From Isoetes taiwanensis (Eukaryota; Streptophyta; Lycopodiopsida; Isoetales; Isoetaceae), in assembly GCA_021234155.1 (NCBI GenBank), contig JAJEKV010000090.1, forward strand, positions 3,849,319 to 3,913,318: 64,000 nucleotides of DNA. Direction: 5' to 3'. Positions 21,405 to 34,526 of this stretch are shown here, in pieces. The number at the start of each line of letters is the position of its first letter. Within the stretch, counting starts at the first letter, position 1. The position numbers were made by a program, and so were the translations under genes. Below the pieces are notes generated by a model. That model made no database searches, had not been told where the DNA came from, and worked only from the letters and a program-made list of their open reading frames with translations.

Positions 21405-22687
21405 TCATGAGTTAATGAGCATGGGTCTGCCTGGAGCTACTGGAGTTATATCCATGGGGTAGCTACCCAGTAATCTAAGAAAACTTGCAAATTCCTGTAA
21501 CTGGCCAAAAGCATTTTGGGCTCTGGGTTCTGCCATGGAGCATTCAAAATCAATGTAGAAAAGGTATTCAGAGTACTTGGCACTGCCATTGCTGTTTGAA
21601 TCATCTACAATCCTCAAATGTCTGTTTCTCTAAGACATTCTTCCAATCTTGGTCAGATTGATCTTCTTGAGAGCAAAAACAGAGAGGGCCTTGAACAGAG
21701 CACCAGGTTCTTCCTCAAGGGCAAAAACAACGCGGGTCTTAAACTTCCTATCAATTCTTGGTATGATAGGCTCTCTAGCAAGCATCAAAAACCTAGTAAC
21801 ATTACCATAATCATCATGTATACCATTTGCTAAGATCTCCATACCATAGATATCAGAAGCTCTGGATGAAGCAATGGCAGCAGTGTCCCTGAGATTATTG
21901 GCTGCAATAAACTGCGCAACACCAAGCTTAGTTAAGGTATGTTCACATTGAGCAAGTGCTTGGGGATGGCTGATAATATGTTTAAGTTCTTCAAGCTTAA
22001 CTCCTAGACGTGCTAGGAGGCAATGATGCACAGGAAATTGGAGTTCACCAACAATATGAAGTCTATGTCTAAGCGAAAGATCATAGTTCCTATGTATACT
22101 TCCACCAAGAGAATTTTCTACAGGCAAAATTGCACGATCTGCAATCCACAATTCCACAGCCTGAAATGCAGCCTCAAATTGTTCACATGGAATTGCTTCA
22201 CAATCTGGATATGCTTTCGCCGCGCGGTGGCCTCACTGTATGCTCCTGGCATGCCCTGATATGCAACCCTTACTCTAGAACCATGGGTAGGAGCCTACTA
22301 AGATCTGCTATGCTCAAGGGTTTTGGCAAACTAATTAAATCTTTCCCCCCAGGTTGCATGATATGCTGCAGGCTTGAATTTTCCTTGCCATTTACGCCGG
22401 TAGCAGCAGGGGCAGGGGCAAGATTATTTTCCCCTTCTTTGCGCCCTTGCTCCATGGTCTATAGATTTGATTGAATCAAGAATTGACTCTGCAAAGCAGG
22501 AGTTAGAGCAGAACTCACCCTGAGAGAAGAAAATGGCCGTCGGAGGTGCAAGCTTGGACTGAATCAGATTCGATATTCGTGTGGAAAAATTCGGAGCAAA
22601 GACCTCGATCCTGGGATGAAGCTGTGAAGCAGGGCCAGACTCGATAGAAAACCTTAAATTTACAGCCATAGCACGATATGTCTGCAA
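21405..22687 (-). pseudogene. ADT: Arogenate/prephenate dehydratase copy, broken
   Basis: The copy covers a whole plant arogenate dehydratase: an N-terminal transit-like region (22687-22430), the dehydratase domain ([79 protein letters not shown]) and the ACT regulatory domain ([42 protein letters not shown]). These enzymes make the last steps to phenylalanine in plastids. The copy has frame changes near 22430-22455, 22270 and 22225. About eleven residues are missing after LTKLGVA relative to family members, and a TAG at about 21630 falls exactly where the ACT domain should read ESRP, the phenylalanine-binding motif. No intron is present. It is a pseudogene, possibly a retrocopy, although no poly(A) is visible. 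Confidence 0.87.
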
Positions 22688-22869
22688 AAGGATCGTGCAA
22701 ATGGAGCTTTGCCATTCGAACCCAGCCCTAGATCAATCTAGCCCAATCCCCTTCGGAGTTAGCCTCGGATGTGAAAGCGAAACAGATTGTAGATTTTAGC
22801 CGGTTTGCACAGCATCTGCCCAACAACGCTGGCGACCGCCAGTTTATAGCCAACAGCAAGTTTGGAGCA

Positions 22870-23012
22870 GTTTTTGGTATATTCTAGGCATATGCTTAGA
22901 ATATGTCGAAAACCCACATGAGCAAGGGTTTGCCCCCCTAGGGGCAACCCAAACAAGGTGCTGCGCACGGAGGGTTGCCCTCTATGGCGGGAGGGTGAAG
23001 TGGCTTAAATCA
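22870..23012. repeat. Dispersed repeats R2 plus R1 (copy b)
   Basis: TATTCTAGGCATATGC, AAACCCACATGAGCAAGGG and the palindromic GGGTTTGCCCCCCTAGGGGC are followed by CAAGGTGCTGCGCAC. The first part recurs at 29893-29984, the second at 20405. The GC-rich inverted repeat could form a stable hairpin. Confidence 0.55.
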
Positions 23013-26000
23013 TAGTTCAAAATCATGTTTTCACAATCAATTCAAACCATACACAAAACCATTTTCCTAATTGTCACCATTCATACGGCCCAAAATGTAA
23101 TGCCCACGCATGTGATATGAACTCCATATGAGATCCCCTGCTACCTTGGATAACAACAATGTCACCATGGCTAGTTGATTGGCAAGCAGAAGCGAATCCT
23201 TGTAAGATTTCAAAGTGCGTTGCATTGATGCCTTGTTTAGAGTTTGCATTGCCTTTACAAAGGCCAGACCAAAAATTGCAATAATTTCAAAATGCAGTTC
23301 TACACAAAGTTGAAGGACTTTCGCATGTGCCTCTTCATTAAATGTCCCACGCCCAACATATCCCCAAAACAAAGAATTTACCTACCTTTACAATCTATTG
23401 AATCCAATAATGCCAATGCTGCCTCCATGGTTAAAGGATTTTGCAACTTGATAGAGATCAACCTTAGGCTTTCAAAATTGTAAGCGATATTTACATGCAT
23501 ATGGTAATCGCTTTTTAATGACATGCAAGGCAATTAAAGGACATAGATACATTTATCAAAAACTTCATGTCCAAACACACCATATTATTCAAAGCTTAAA
23601 GCTAGACTTAAATGTTTCAAAGGCTTAAATAGTGTAATTGTGTCATTTGACAATTAATAAAAGGCTGGTGCAAATCAAGCTTAATGCACAAATGAGCAAC
23701 AAATTTAGAAGGATAAGTAAATGATCCTTTTTTCAAAAACATGGCTTATATTTTCCATATAAGCCATAAAGCACGTACACAGCAGAACTTAAATGTCATC
23801 AGCCAACTTAGATTTAAATGTCACCTCGGGTTAGGCAACCCTAAACATTTGAATGAGTATCTAAAAGCCACAAACCAAACAAATATAGGAAGTCAATATT
23901 TATGGCTAGCAAATTCTTTTGTTGAGGTAGACTATTGTTTTCCCTTAGCATTTGCTTATCCCGATCCCTGCAAGTGGCACTTTGAATCCATCTGCCAATG
24001 ATTACCAGAAGATGCAAAGAGGTCCTGCAATGGCTGACAAGCCTCCAGATTTTCTTGTTGGGGATTTTATCATGGCAATTCAGGCAAACAGTGAATTCAT
24101 GTTCCCAACTTCATTGATTACAATATAACTTGCATATGTTCCTGTGTGTAGCATCATAACCACTGCAGTGGCATCATCAGCTTAGCCAGCATTAGAAAAA
24201 CTCAGGAAAAATCTTTTTCTTCCTTCAATCAAATCCGAGGAAAAATCTGTTCTGTTTATTAAAAAGCATGTCCTGGATATAAAGCTTTTGGTGTTTCCAA
24301 CCAATGAAACTGCGTCCAATGTCATGAAGCTTGGATTTGTAAGAGGCAAAACATACCCCCTCGAACTCCGACTAGATGCCCTTTTTTTTCCAAAGGCTTT
24401 TATGTGCTTGGCAAGTTGTCTGTCCAAGATAGAGCTTAAACACAAGCTAGAATACAGAAAATATAATAAATAAGAAAGAAACGCAGTTGGACTGGAGCCC
24501 TCAAAAAATTTTCAAATCTGGACCTTCAAAACATTCTGTAAACAGCCTACATCACTATGCCTGCATGTAACTAATCACTACCTTAGAAAGCAAAGCTAAG
24601 CAATTTAAATTGGGGAATTGGGGAATTGGGGCAAGATATAAATAAAATAGAAGAAGTTGATCAGGGGTCTTTTGCTCCATTTTGTAAACATTTTATGTGG
24701 ATTCTTATTCTCATTCAACTTTCATTTTCCCAGATTAGCATGGAAGCTACAATTCTTACCCTAGATGTTGCATTTGCAGTGTGTATATTTCGGTCTGGAC
24801 TAAACTGGAGTTAAACTGTTTTGAGCCTTACATCAGTATGCGTTTAGGCAAAACTTTGTTCGATATCTTATTATAAGCAGTAAATATGAAAATGGTAAAT
24901 ACATGTTCAAGTTCATCACTTATTTTTTCTAAATTAAACCTTGATGACATGGATGCTTGAAAAACATCCACTAGATATAAATCATCCACGACAATGTTCA
25001 AGGTATGAACTCCCATTTCTTCTCGTGAGTCAAGTCCAGTACTTTAGTAATAGGGAACATTAATTAGACACTATGGTAAGGCTTTAGACCACTACTCTTC
25101 CTCACATAGATGGAATTTGATGGTTTTGAGGTGACCATTTCCAACATATTATTATCGTAGATCACGTCCATACCTTTGCTTAAATATTTTGAATGCATTC
25201 TTTACATGTCCTTGGAAAACATAAGCTTCGAATAGTACACCTCTACATTAAAAGTTTTTTTTTTCCCTTTATAGCATTCCAAAATATCTTATTTCCCTCA
25301 GAGCATTGTTGAAAGAGATGATGAGTCTCTAATCCCTCAAGTATATAAGTGCAATTAAAATATGTATTTCTTGAAGAAGTAGAGGGGCATCTTTTAGCTT
25401 CTCATATTGAGCATAAGCCCCAATTTGTTTTATAGAACAAGAGATCACTTTTTGCTACATGAATCAATAATGGCCATCATCAACACATGGAATACATCTT
25501 CCAACGCCGCTACCAAATTTCTCCCCATCATATGAATATACACGATGACACCTAACATTTCTTCCATGTGATGAAGATTAATGGTCTAATAAACACAATC
25601 AAACTTCGCTTGTTGGGACTAGATCTAGCATAACGTGTTTAGCACAAGATAGATAACACGCTTTGGAATACTTTCTTGATTTGTAGTATAGATTCCCACG
25701 AAGCTATTGAGTTATGAACTTATGGCATGTATATATAGCAGGGCTTAGGCAAAGCAAAAAAATGGCAATGACAAATACATAGTGATCACCTTTCTTCCAC
25801 CAAGGTCATTTTGCTGAATACATTATGTGTGTTATCTGCAACATACACATCGCAACATATACACCGACCTTTGATTTGAGATCATGTCTCGATTTGAGAC
25901 CATGCACGCTTGACCACGGTAATTTGTCTCAATATATTCGCTTAATGGGTCGATCCTTAAGCTCCTAACATTTTCCACAAAAAGTTGCAAGCTCTCATAA

Positions 26001-29000
26001 TTTTGGTTCCTTATTATCAACAAGTAGAGTAGAACAAAGCAGAGCGGAGCGGAGCGGAGCGGAGCACATTTTTGTCCTTAAGACTTGAAGGCCATTAGAC
26101 TTGTATAGCATTTTGCGAGCTACCCAAAAGGAGGTACTACCAAAGATACAACTCTAAAATGTAAGGAGGTGCTACTAGCATACAACTAAACATAATGTAG
26201 ACATATGCTTAACCGTAATCAATGCATGAGACATTGGCCCTCCTTGTCCCGACTTTTATGAAGATAATTTTATCTTTTGTTTTAAAGCATTTTCAAGTTC
26301 CACGAATATGCACAAATATAAAAACTAGAGCAATGTTATTTATGTGGTATAGCATGTCCAATAAGAAGTGATGTTTATTGGTAAATATTGATTCCACCTC
26401 AATGTGGCATAACCGTTGTACTCAAATGGTTAACTCCCGCATTGGTTCATTTTTATCTTTGGGACCATAAGACACCCGCATCATAACAAAGCAATTTGCT
26501 TTTTATTGCCAAGGAGATTCATCATTTCCTTTTTTCACAAACAACCCTATGTTTGGTTTTAAATGTCAACCATTGTATAAACTTCCCTAAACCGAGCCAT
26601 CTTAAAATGTATGATATTTTAGCGGACTACACGCTTTCTTCAAATCTTGTAAACTTTTCGGAAGGATTGAAATATTAAATGGTTTTGTAAACGTAAGTTC
26701 CATTATGCTATAAAGTGCCCATGAATTCCATTTGAGCCTTCAAGTTTGAAGGGAATCAAACAACAGGACGAATGAATTCACTCCAACAAACCAAGAACAA
26801 CAGACAAATGAACTCACTCCAACAAAACCAATCACAAAGGACCACTTCAGATCTCGTGCAGCTCAAATAAGTCTATGAGCACTATAAAACCATTTATAGT
26901 GTGCATAGGGCATGTATTGACGCTTTGCCTGGCTTAAAATGGGAGCATCTTGCAATTAAGTTAACTATGTAAAGGGCCAGAGGTGGAGAAAATTGAAGAA
27001 ACAGATCTTTTAGATGCACCTCCTTGAGAGTTCCCAAACCTCATTGCACGGGATCTCTTTCTTCTAAGCAGTTCTAGTTAAACCGCATTTCCTGCAATGA
27101 GGAAAAGAAAGTGTCCAAAGCACTAAAATAACTTGGACTTTCCTTCCGTGCTTGTAATTTTATCAAGAATTCATCGCCTCGAGCTATCGTTAATAGCAAA
27201 GCTTGAGCTTGGAGACTCTTAGGCCATAGAAATATTCTTAGAAGCAAAAACTTGTGGAAGAGGGACTCTCTCGTGGTGGAAGTGAGGAGAAGAAAGTCAC
27301 AACATGCGCACCTCTTGAGCAAAATTTGGCCCAACAAAACTGCGCAAATGCATATGTGTGCGTAGATTAGACATGCCCTCAAAGACATCCGATTCGTAGT
27401 TTACTCCCATGGCAATCAAGTTAACAAAACCGTAGAAGCCGACCTTATGGTTGTAGTGGTTCTTCTCTCCTTGTCGAAGGATTACAGTGTGGTATCGCTA
27501 TTACAACGGAAAGAAATAGTAAGAAAACATCTGAAGCTAGACCAAAACTTGACAGTTTTCTGGTCTCTTTTGAGCATGAGGTTATCTACACATAACACCA
27601 ACGTTAGATATAAATATTATAAACTACATAAAACAAATTACAATAAGTTATCAACCTTATACCTTTCCCTCTTCTGTGAGCTCTTACATCACGAGATGCT
27701 TGCTGGTTAAATCCAGTCTATAAATAATAAATTTGGCAGGCGATTTGCAGGTTGTCAATAAAAGTTTGGTCTAGATTTCTCTTCCTCTCCCATTTTTCAG
27801 CCAGATTCAACAAATTTTTAGAACCGAATCGTGTGATGTAAGATCAAGCCGCAGGCAATTCCAGGAGAAAACTAAACAAAACAACCATTGAGCATAATAA
27901 GCTACATGGTTCCAATCAATGAGGCATAAAGAGTTTTGGTTACACTGGATTAGTGAATTGCATTGCGATAAGTTATCAGATATCAGATACAAAGAACTTC
28001 TCTTTCTGCTTATTAAACTAGTGTAAATAAAAGGCACTCCCCGTGCATTATGACATCTACTGTCCAGAACTAACATAAGAGGCCCAAGCCTCCAACAATG
28101 ACCTCTATTAATCTGCACTGATGTACCTTAGCCATCTGTAATTTATAGGCTAATTTATCTATATCACAACAACCACACCAATTATATTATACCCCATATT
28201 TCCTATTGCAGTACACTGAGCCTAGTAGCAGAGACCAAGCATGATGATACCAACGTGTAAATAATCCAGAGTTTGAATGTGACTCACCCGTGATCCATCT
28301 ACCGTGTACTCCATGGAAGGATCATAAGAGGATTTGGAGTTGGAGAAAAACGAATTTTGCAATGCCGTGTTTGATGCATGTACCAGATGACGGTGCTCCA
28401 ACTTGTAAAGTGGCTACTTGATGGAGTCTGCCAGGTACCGATGCATGGGCACATAACCATACCATAAGCCAAAGATCTACCTTTGAATTTGAAATACCAT
28501 TATTCGTAAGGGAATAGCTCTTAGACCGTAATTCGCAGATGGTATGTCAACAGCTGCATGGTGCCCTTCTAAATCATGTACATTATTACCTTGCCGTAAG
28601 TATTGGGAGTTGTTTTTGATATGTGTTCATTATAGCCAATGTAATCATTGTAAAACCCATAAAAAGGTAAAGCTCGAGAGCTTTTAGACAACTTCACCGG
28701 AGGGCCTTTAGGATCTGCTCCCCGGTGGTGGTTGTTGGGTCCATTGCGTGAGAGGGTTTCCTTAACTCATGGTCGCCATTTTGGTAAATGCATATGCTTG
28801 GATGCCTTCCATTTTCTATCACGCCATTGCCATATTTCCTTTGTACTTGTGGACGGCAAGAATTTCACACCTTGCATCTTGTTCTCGCTTTTGCGTAAAA
28901 TGTAAGCCCTGTGGATGTACATTAATCCATGTCGACATATATAAGAGTGCATTCTCCAGGCTAAAAGGGAAGAAAACTGTGAACCTACACATGAATTTGC

Positions 29001-29892
29001 CAAGTATATGTACACCTTAAATTTCTTAGCATGTATTGCCATCTTCTGCATATGACTAGAACACAAAAGCCGCATCATCATGCCGCAAAGATAGAACTAT
29101 AAAGATCTTGCAGAAAACGATGCATTGAATGAGTTTTAACAATGACTTTCAAACTTAGAAGCCCAATTTGAGACGTGAGCAAGATGAATGTGAAGGATCC
29201 ATATTGAGAAAAGATGTTGGAAAGAGAGCATAAAATTCTTTCTACTATGGGGAATAAAGTTGCCAACCTCTAAGAACCAATGTGCGTGGAAGCTCCTCCG
29301 TAGTGTTTCCTCTATTTTGTTACCGCATGATATCCGCTAAACTTTGTATCATGATCTTCTGTTTCGTTCCTTCTCAAGATTGATTGAAGCTCAGATTCCC
29401 TTGGTCCCATTGCTGCCATTCACCGGCCAAAATCGAGGGAGATCTTTCCGTGTCCTTAACGCCTACATTTCGTATGAGTACGCCCCAGCTTTGGTGGCTT
29501 ACCTGGGCCCGGACAATTCTTATATCCCCTCGACTCTTTTGCCTTTCCCATGCTAAGTTCAAACTCAAGCATGGGCTATCGCTCATCCCGGAGATTATCC
29601 TTTACATTTCCATATTTAGCAAAACCGCAAAACTTCAAAAAATACTCAAATTATAGCCGACCACATATCTTCCACAATGAAAGGAACTCCGATCTCTTTT
29701 CCTGTAAAATTGCCCATGCATATATTGACGCAACAGTGCTTAGAAAACTTAGCGAAAAGTACATTGCCTTTGTTTCATGCCTCCAGGAACTTCAAAACCG
29801 GATGCAATCCTTCTGCCTGGCCACCGTAATGCCTGGCACTACTATTCTGACCGCCAGTTTAAAGGAAATAGGAGGTTTTTAGCAGTCACCAG
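23013..29892. other. Long AT-rich intergenic region, no gene recognised
   Basis: I find no protein motif, exon chain, tRNA or element edge that can be supported in about 6.9 kb. Open frames such as 24182-24445 or 27074-27388 (minus) have no recognisable content. The only simple repeat noted is a short GGAGC run. Confidence 0.4.
26034..26065. repeat. (GGAGC)n microsatellite
   Basis: Four to five consecutive GGAGC units (GCGGAGCGGAGCGGAGCGGA) stand out in an AT-rich surrounding. Confidence 0.8.
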
Positions 29893-29984
29893 CATATCCT
29901 AGGGATATTCAAGAATATACCTAGGATATGCCAAAAGCCCACATAAACAAGGGTTTGCCCCCCTAGGGGCAACCCAAAAATAAA
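29893..29984. repeat. Dispersed repeat R2 (copy b)
   Basis: ATACCTAGGATATGCC, AAGCCCACATAAACAAGGG and GGGTTTGCCCCCCTAGGGGC match 22870-22950. The GC-rich part is an inverted repeat around CCTAGG. Confidence 0.55.
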
Positions 29985-30009
29985 TATAGATTCAGTAAAA
30001 AAAGAAATA

Positions 30010-30090
30010 AGCATGTTAGCTCGCTGGTTGCATTGGTTAAAGCACCCTTATTAGGATATTAAATTATTCTGGTAGAGGTTGGCGTCTCCG
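30010..30090 (+). repeat. tRNA-like SINE fragment (weak)
   Basis: TAGCTCGCTGGTTGCATTGG resembles a pol III A box region, followed 40 bases later by GGTAGAGGTTGGCGTCTCC. A proper B box is not visible. Confidence 0.25.
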
Positions 30091-30329
30091 TATTTTATAT
30101 TCTAAAACCTTAGGCAAACCTGTATTTCATATTTCAAAATCATAGGTGCCCCCAATCATAAGTGACTATAATCGAAACGAGAGGTGCCCAAAGGCCCCAA
30201 GATACGATCTGGGTCGTAGGACGGACGGATCCAACGACCGAGATAGTCCAGACCGCAGCTCATTTAGAATATATAGCACGTGTAGATGAAGCCCTATATT
30301 TTATTACTACTAGACTACATATGTGTGTT

Positions 30330-30332
<3 letters not shown>

Positions 30333-30365
<33 letters not shown>

Positions 30366-31316
30366 AAGGACGACAATCTATTATCAAGGAAAATCAAGAT
30401 ACATACAAAAGGACCTGTGACATGGGACTCAAACTTAGAGGACGAAGTAGTCCACTAAGCAAAACCACACATACACAGAATATATTCATACTCCATGTGC
30501 CACCTTGAGGCGTTTAATAGCCTTATCACAATCATCATGTTCTGCGTCATCGAGATGATCATCAACAGACATCAAATTATCATGCCACTGAATAGTACGA
30601 GGTAGGATAGCCTCGTGAGATGACATAACAGACTTCTTCCTCGCTGCTTTCTTCCAATTGACATGTTGCCATGACTCTTTAGCGCACTGAAGAATAGGAT
30701 CATCAGCCATAACAACCTCAGAAGCATGAGAGGCAGAAGCAACATCGTGGAGAGTAGTAGGAACTATAGCTGCAGATGATGGTGTTAAGGGTGATACCAC
30801 CAGCACTGTATGTAGAGCATCTTCCATAGACGAGGAATGCAAAGCAATCGGCAAAGGTTGATCATGAATAGATGAAGAAGTAACAATGGAAGCTTGAACC
30901 TGGGAAGAATGTTGAACAGATGCCTGAGACGCACGAGTACTTCGACGAAAACTAACAAAAGCCTCCTTATCAGGAAATAGGCGGGCTAATTCTGGACCAT
31001 TCAGAAGCTTAAGATCCAGCTTTTTATACCAAGGCCCGCTCTTCAGAACTATACAATCTGGTAAAGGTGAGTCCACTGGCATAGAAACACAAATTCTTGG
31101 ACCATTCATGATGGAGTATGAGATATGAACCCCAAGGTCCCATTGCAATTGCAACTAGAAACTGATGAGCCATTAGATCAGGAGGAAGATCAGGTAACGA
31201 GAACCAGCAAGGCATCTTTAATGCACGAACCATATCTGGTGTAAAGCCAGGAGAATAATACTGGTACATTATATATTCCCCACCAAGTGGATCAATCCCT
31301 CTTGATACCAAAGAGG
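30333..31316 (-). mobile_element. LINE-type retroinsertion (984 bp) with 12 bp target duplication
   Basis: ATGTGTGTTAGA flanks it exactly on both sides (30321-30332 and 31317-31328). The lower edge is a run of 32 T (30333-30364), the poly(A) tail of a minus-strand copy. The body is only an ORF1-type coding region and a short 3' end. The target duplication length and poly(A) tail are the products of LINE machinery. Confidence 0.9.
30486..31311 (-). pseudogene. LINE ORF1 protein (DUF4283-like), frameshifted
   Basis: Two overlapping frames make one protein. The first (31311-31024) has ALKMPCWFSLPDLPPDLMAHQFLVAIAM; the second (31154-30486) has GPRICVSMPVDSPLPDCIVL followed by a serine-rich, low-complexity C-terminus. 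The W-F-SLPDLPP segment and the following R-I-C-V-x-MPVD segment match the DUF4283 domain found at the N-terminus of plant LINE ORF1 proteins and their domesticated relatives, which bind nucleic acid. A single frame change near 31100 breaks the copy. No zinc knuckle and no ORF2 follow; the poly(A) tail comes 120 bases after the stop. It may be a copy of an ORF1-only transcript or of a host gene of this family. Confidence 0.7.
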
Positions 31317-31911
31317 ATGTGTGTTAGAATGTTCTAACACCTACAAAATATGTGACGCAAGGGGCCAAAGAGGATGGCAAAAGCCTATTAAATCTACGTC
31401 CTCCCTTCATATGGACAAGCCTACTTAAATGTATAATGGCATTTGACAATGCTTACATACTTAAAGGTTACGCAATCCCTGTACATTATTGTGCTTAATT
31501 GTGTAAATCTCACTTTACCATTAAGACATGAGGGGTGCAAAATATGTGCTAAACGATGTTTGGCACATTTGGAACCCATGTATAGATTAAGATGTTTGTC
31601 ATTTTCATTTGAACCACTAATTTATACGCTCTTTGACAAGAACAACAGATATATACATGATATTATTATTATCAGTATTATAAAAACATATGATATTGTT
31701 TGAAATATATAGAACCTAAATAATGATATCAGGTTAGTGTCAAACTTTACAAAAGCAAGTGGAAACATGTACTTAATGAATATTAATCATGTCTCTCTAT
31801 CTCACATGGAGGCTTTAGTTTTTTTTTCCCACCACTTTTAGTTGCTTGTTTTACATGGAAAAGAAATCGTATGATTGATTTTGTTTCGCAAGCATGGTTT
31901 AGTGCTAAGAG

Positions 31912-32048
31912 CGGGTTCACATGCAATAGTGGTCGGAGAGGGGCCCTGTTATACCCTTTGCAAATTGGTGATGGTCGGCGATGGTGAGCGTAAAAGGCAT
32001 GGCATTTTACATGACGGTGAAGGTCGCGATGGTGTATGTGAATCCAGC
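31912..32048. mobile_element. hAT-like MITE with 7-8 bp target duplication
   Basis: It starts CGGGTTCACATGCAATAG and ends GTATGTGAATCCAGC. CTAAGAG flanks it at 31905-31911 and 32049-32055. The internal GAGGGGCCCTGTTATACCC and GGCATTTTACATGACGGTGA match the three tandem copies at 18274-18710. A 7-8 bp duplication fits the hAT superfamily. Confidence 0.75.
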
Positions 32049-32486
32049 CTAAGAGAGTTGAACACAACTTTATTGGAGTATACAAATTGATACTAAATAA
32101 TCGTGGCAATCAAACAAGTTACACGCCTATATTATCAAGTAATCGCCTGCGCTTTCAAGTCCTTATGTACTCGGTTGAAATAGCCCCTGGGTCTTCAATT
32201 CTACATGCAATAGTCTATGTCAGATATATTATATAAGAAAGTGTTTACACGCATGCCATTAACCTAATGCAGGCTCGCTAGACCCTTCCCATGTGTAATG
32301 GCCTATGTTGTGCAAGTCGGATCTTTACCAGACGTAACAACCTATACAAGAACATTATTCCTATCAACTAAATAAATCTCATTAAATCCCTTACGTATAT
32401 TCATTTGAAGTTGAACTAATAGCACGTGAATTCAATTTTCACACACTTGCTAATGTCATAACCTTATAATAAACACAAACAGGGCC

Positions 32487-32817
32487 ATATAACTATATAA
32501 TCCCCCCTAGAGCCCCCTCTTGTTTGGATGCATATTCACACAAGAGGCACATCCGGTCATCGAGAATTATTGGATAAGCATATTTGCAAGTTGTGCTTAC
32601 ATCTAGACTGTAGATAGCGATCCTTGTTTGTGGGATATGCTCCCACGAAATTGGGATAGATTGTATTATGGAGACTCTAAGGTTTCAAACAAAATGTACC
32701 TATTATGTTGATTCGTATATGTATTATACATCAAGAAGGTGCTTTTGATGCCCTACATTGCCCCTTGTGTGAATTTGCACCCAAACAAGGGGGTTAGGAG
32801 GAATTATATGGTTATAT
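32487..32817. mobile_element. MITE with long terminal inverted repeats (about 331 bp)
   Basis: The left end ATATAACTATATAATCCCCC and right end GGAGGAATTATATGGTTATAT are inverted. The similarity continues for about 60 bp (CTTGTTTGGATGCATATTCA against TGAATTTGCACCCAAACAAG). A TA-containing target site is possible on both edges. The middle has no coding sequence. Confidence 0.75.
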
Positions 32818-34526
32818 TAAAATAATGTGCTAACACACTGTAGGTTGCCCATCAAAATATAGTTCATCAAGGCTATTCTGATGTTTCTCTAAAGCCAGTG
32901 TATAACCTCTAAGTTTGTCTGTTATGGGCTTTTCGACCTGTACAAAGAAGGGTTCTAAGAAAGATGATATCTAATCCATTGAATTTTGTGTTTGAAACCT
33001 GAAGCTTTATGTGGAATGCAAGACTAAATTTAGTTTGATCTATTCCATGGTTACTTTGGCACAAGATCCAACAGATTTTTTAGCATGATCATCTCTGTTT
33101 AACCTAATGCGTTGAGATCTTTGTCTAGACTGAGAAGTATAACATGTTACATACATAAAGGGCCTATGTGAACAGAAAGTATCTGTTGGTGAAATTTTTG
33201 CATGCTAAATGTACACAATCCTTGAAACAGTTCTATGGCCTCTTATAAAAGCTCTTGTAATTATCTCTATCAAATATTATAATCAAAAGCACCAAGGCAA
33301 ACTCATTTCCATCTCTTCGGCTTGTTTTGGCACGAGAGCAATACACAATTGAGGCAAAGATGGTCTAACGAACCAAAAGATGGGAGCCAACTTGCATCAT
33401 TTTTTTTTTCATTTTGGGATAGTTAATTCAATCTGCTAATTGACTGGCATTTCATATTAGCCCTACATCAATGGAATTGAAAGCATCACTTTGGGTACAT
33501 CCATGCAGACTATTGATCGTCGCCCTGAAGGTGGGTGTAAGGTTTTGCAATTAGATCTACTAGCATTAGAATATGGACGATGTCATGTAGTTTGCTCTGC
33601 ATTCAGAGCTTCCTAATTCACAATTTTACGTTGTCCTCAAAGCTCCTGCAAACTCAACCTCCTACCCAACTTCCAAAGCTCAACTTCCAAAAGTCATTCA
33701 TGGATCCATTACTTAATTGCTTCTATAACCTTGCAACCTATTTCTATTATTATTTAGACCATCAAACTATTGTCATAACACAAAATATTACTTGCAAGGA
33801 TCAGAACAATATTACCTTCGCTTATCCATGTATAGAATGGCACAAATGATGTTTGACATCTGGCATCTGGAAGCTGTGCTCCATGCATAGTGGCATGCAG
33901 ATTGTATTTGACATAAAAGTGATTATCTATCCTTTATTATCTTTATCTAGTGTACCAGTAAATATATTCAATGCCTCTATCAAGAGACACCATAATTTTT
34001 CATATAAGAAACAAAATAAGTTAGACAAAAGGCATGTATAGCCCCATAATGACCAACAAATAAGTACTTAAAAATGAGCATAACAATCATAGAAAGGACT
34101 TGGAATAACTAGATCACATTAGGTGGGATTTGGGATCTCAAAATGGTTCATAACTTGGATTAAAGAATTTCAAGTCATATTTGCCACGGCCAATTATATA
34201 TTGCACATTTTTCACCAAAGTCAGTATTAGTTGGCAAGTAGAGGAAGGAACTGCCTTACTCGGCATCCACATGGCAAATTTTCATAGCAGTGTGCGCTTT
34301 CATTGCAACCACATTAATAGCCCAAATTTTCTGAAAATCATATCATGGACCAAACTACTGCCTACTTTGTCCGCCTATTGTGCACCCATATACACCAACC
34401 ACCTTGTCAAATTTTGGCGCCACTTTTCTATTATTAACTCCAGTGCCTCTACGTGCAACCTCTCCGTCTTCACTCTTCATTTGAATCCATGTCTTCTTTA
34501 TTTTATGTGTTTTTGCCTCATCTGCA
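32818..34526. other. Intergenic, no recognised gene
   Basis: AT-rich. Open frames at 33580-34041 have no recognisable motif. Nothing supported. Confidence 0.35.

Noticed and set aside
24182-24445. Minus-strand 87 codon frame as a gene
   Set aside because: No family motif and no exon neighbours; length is expected by chance in AT-rich DNA on two strands.
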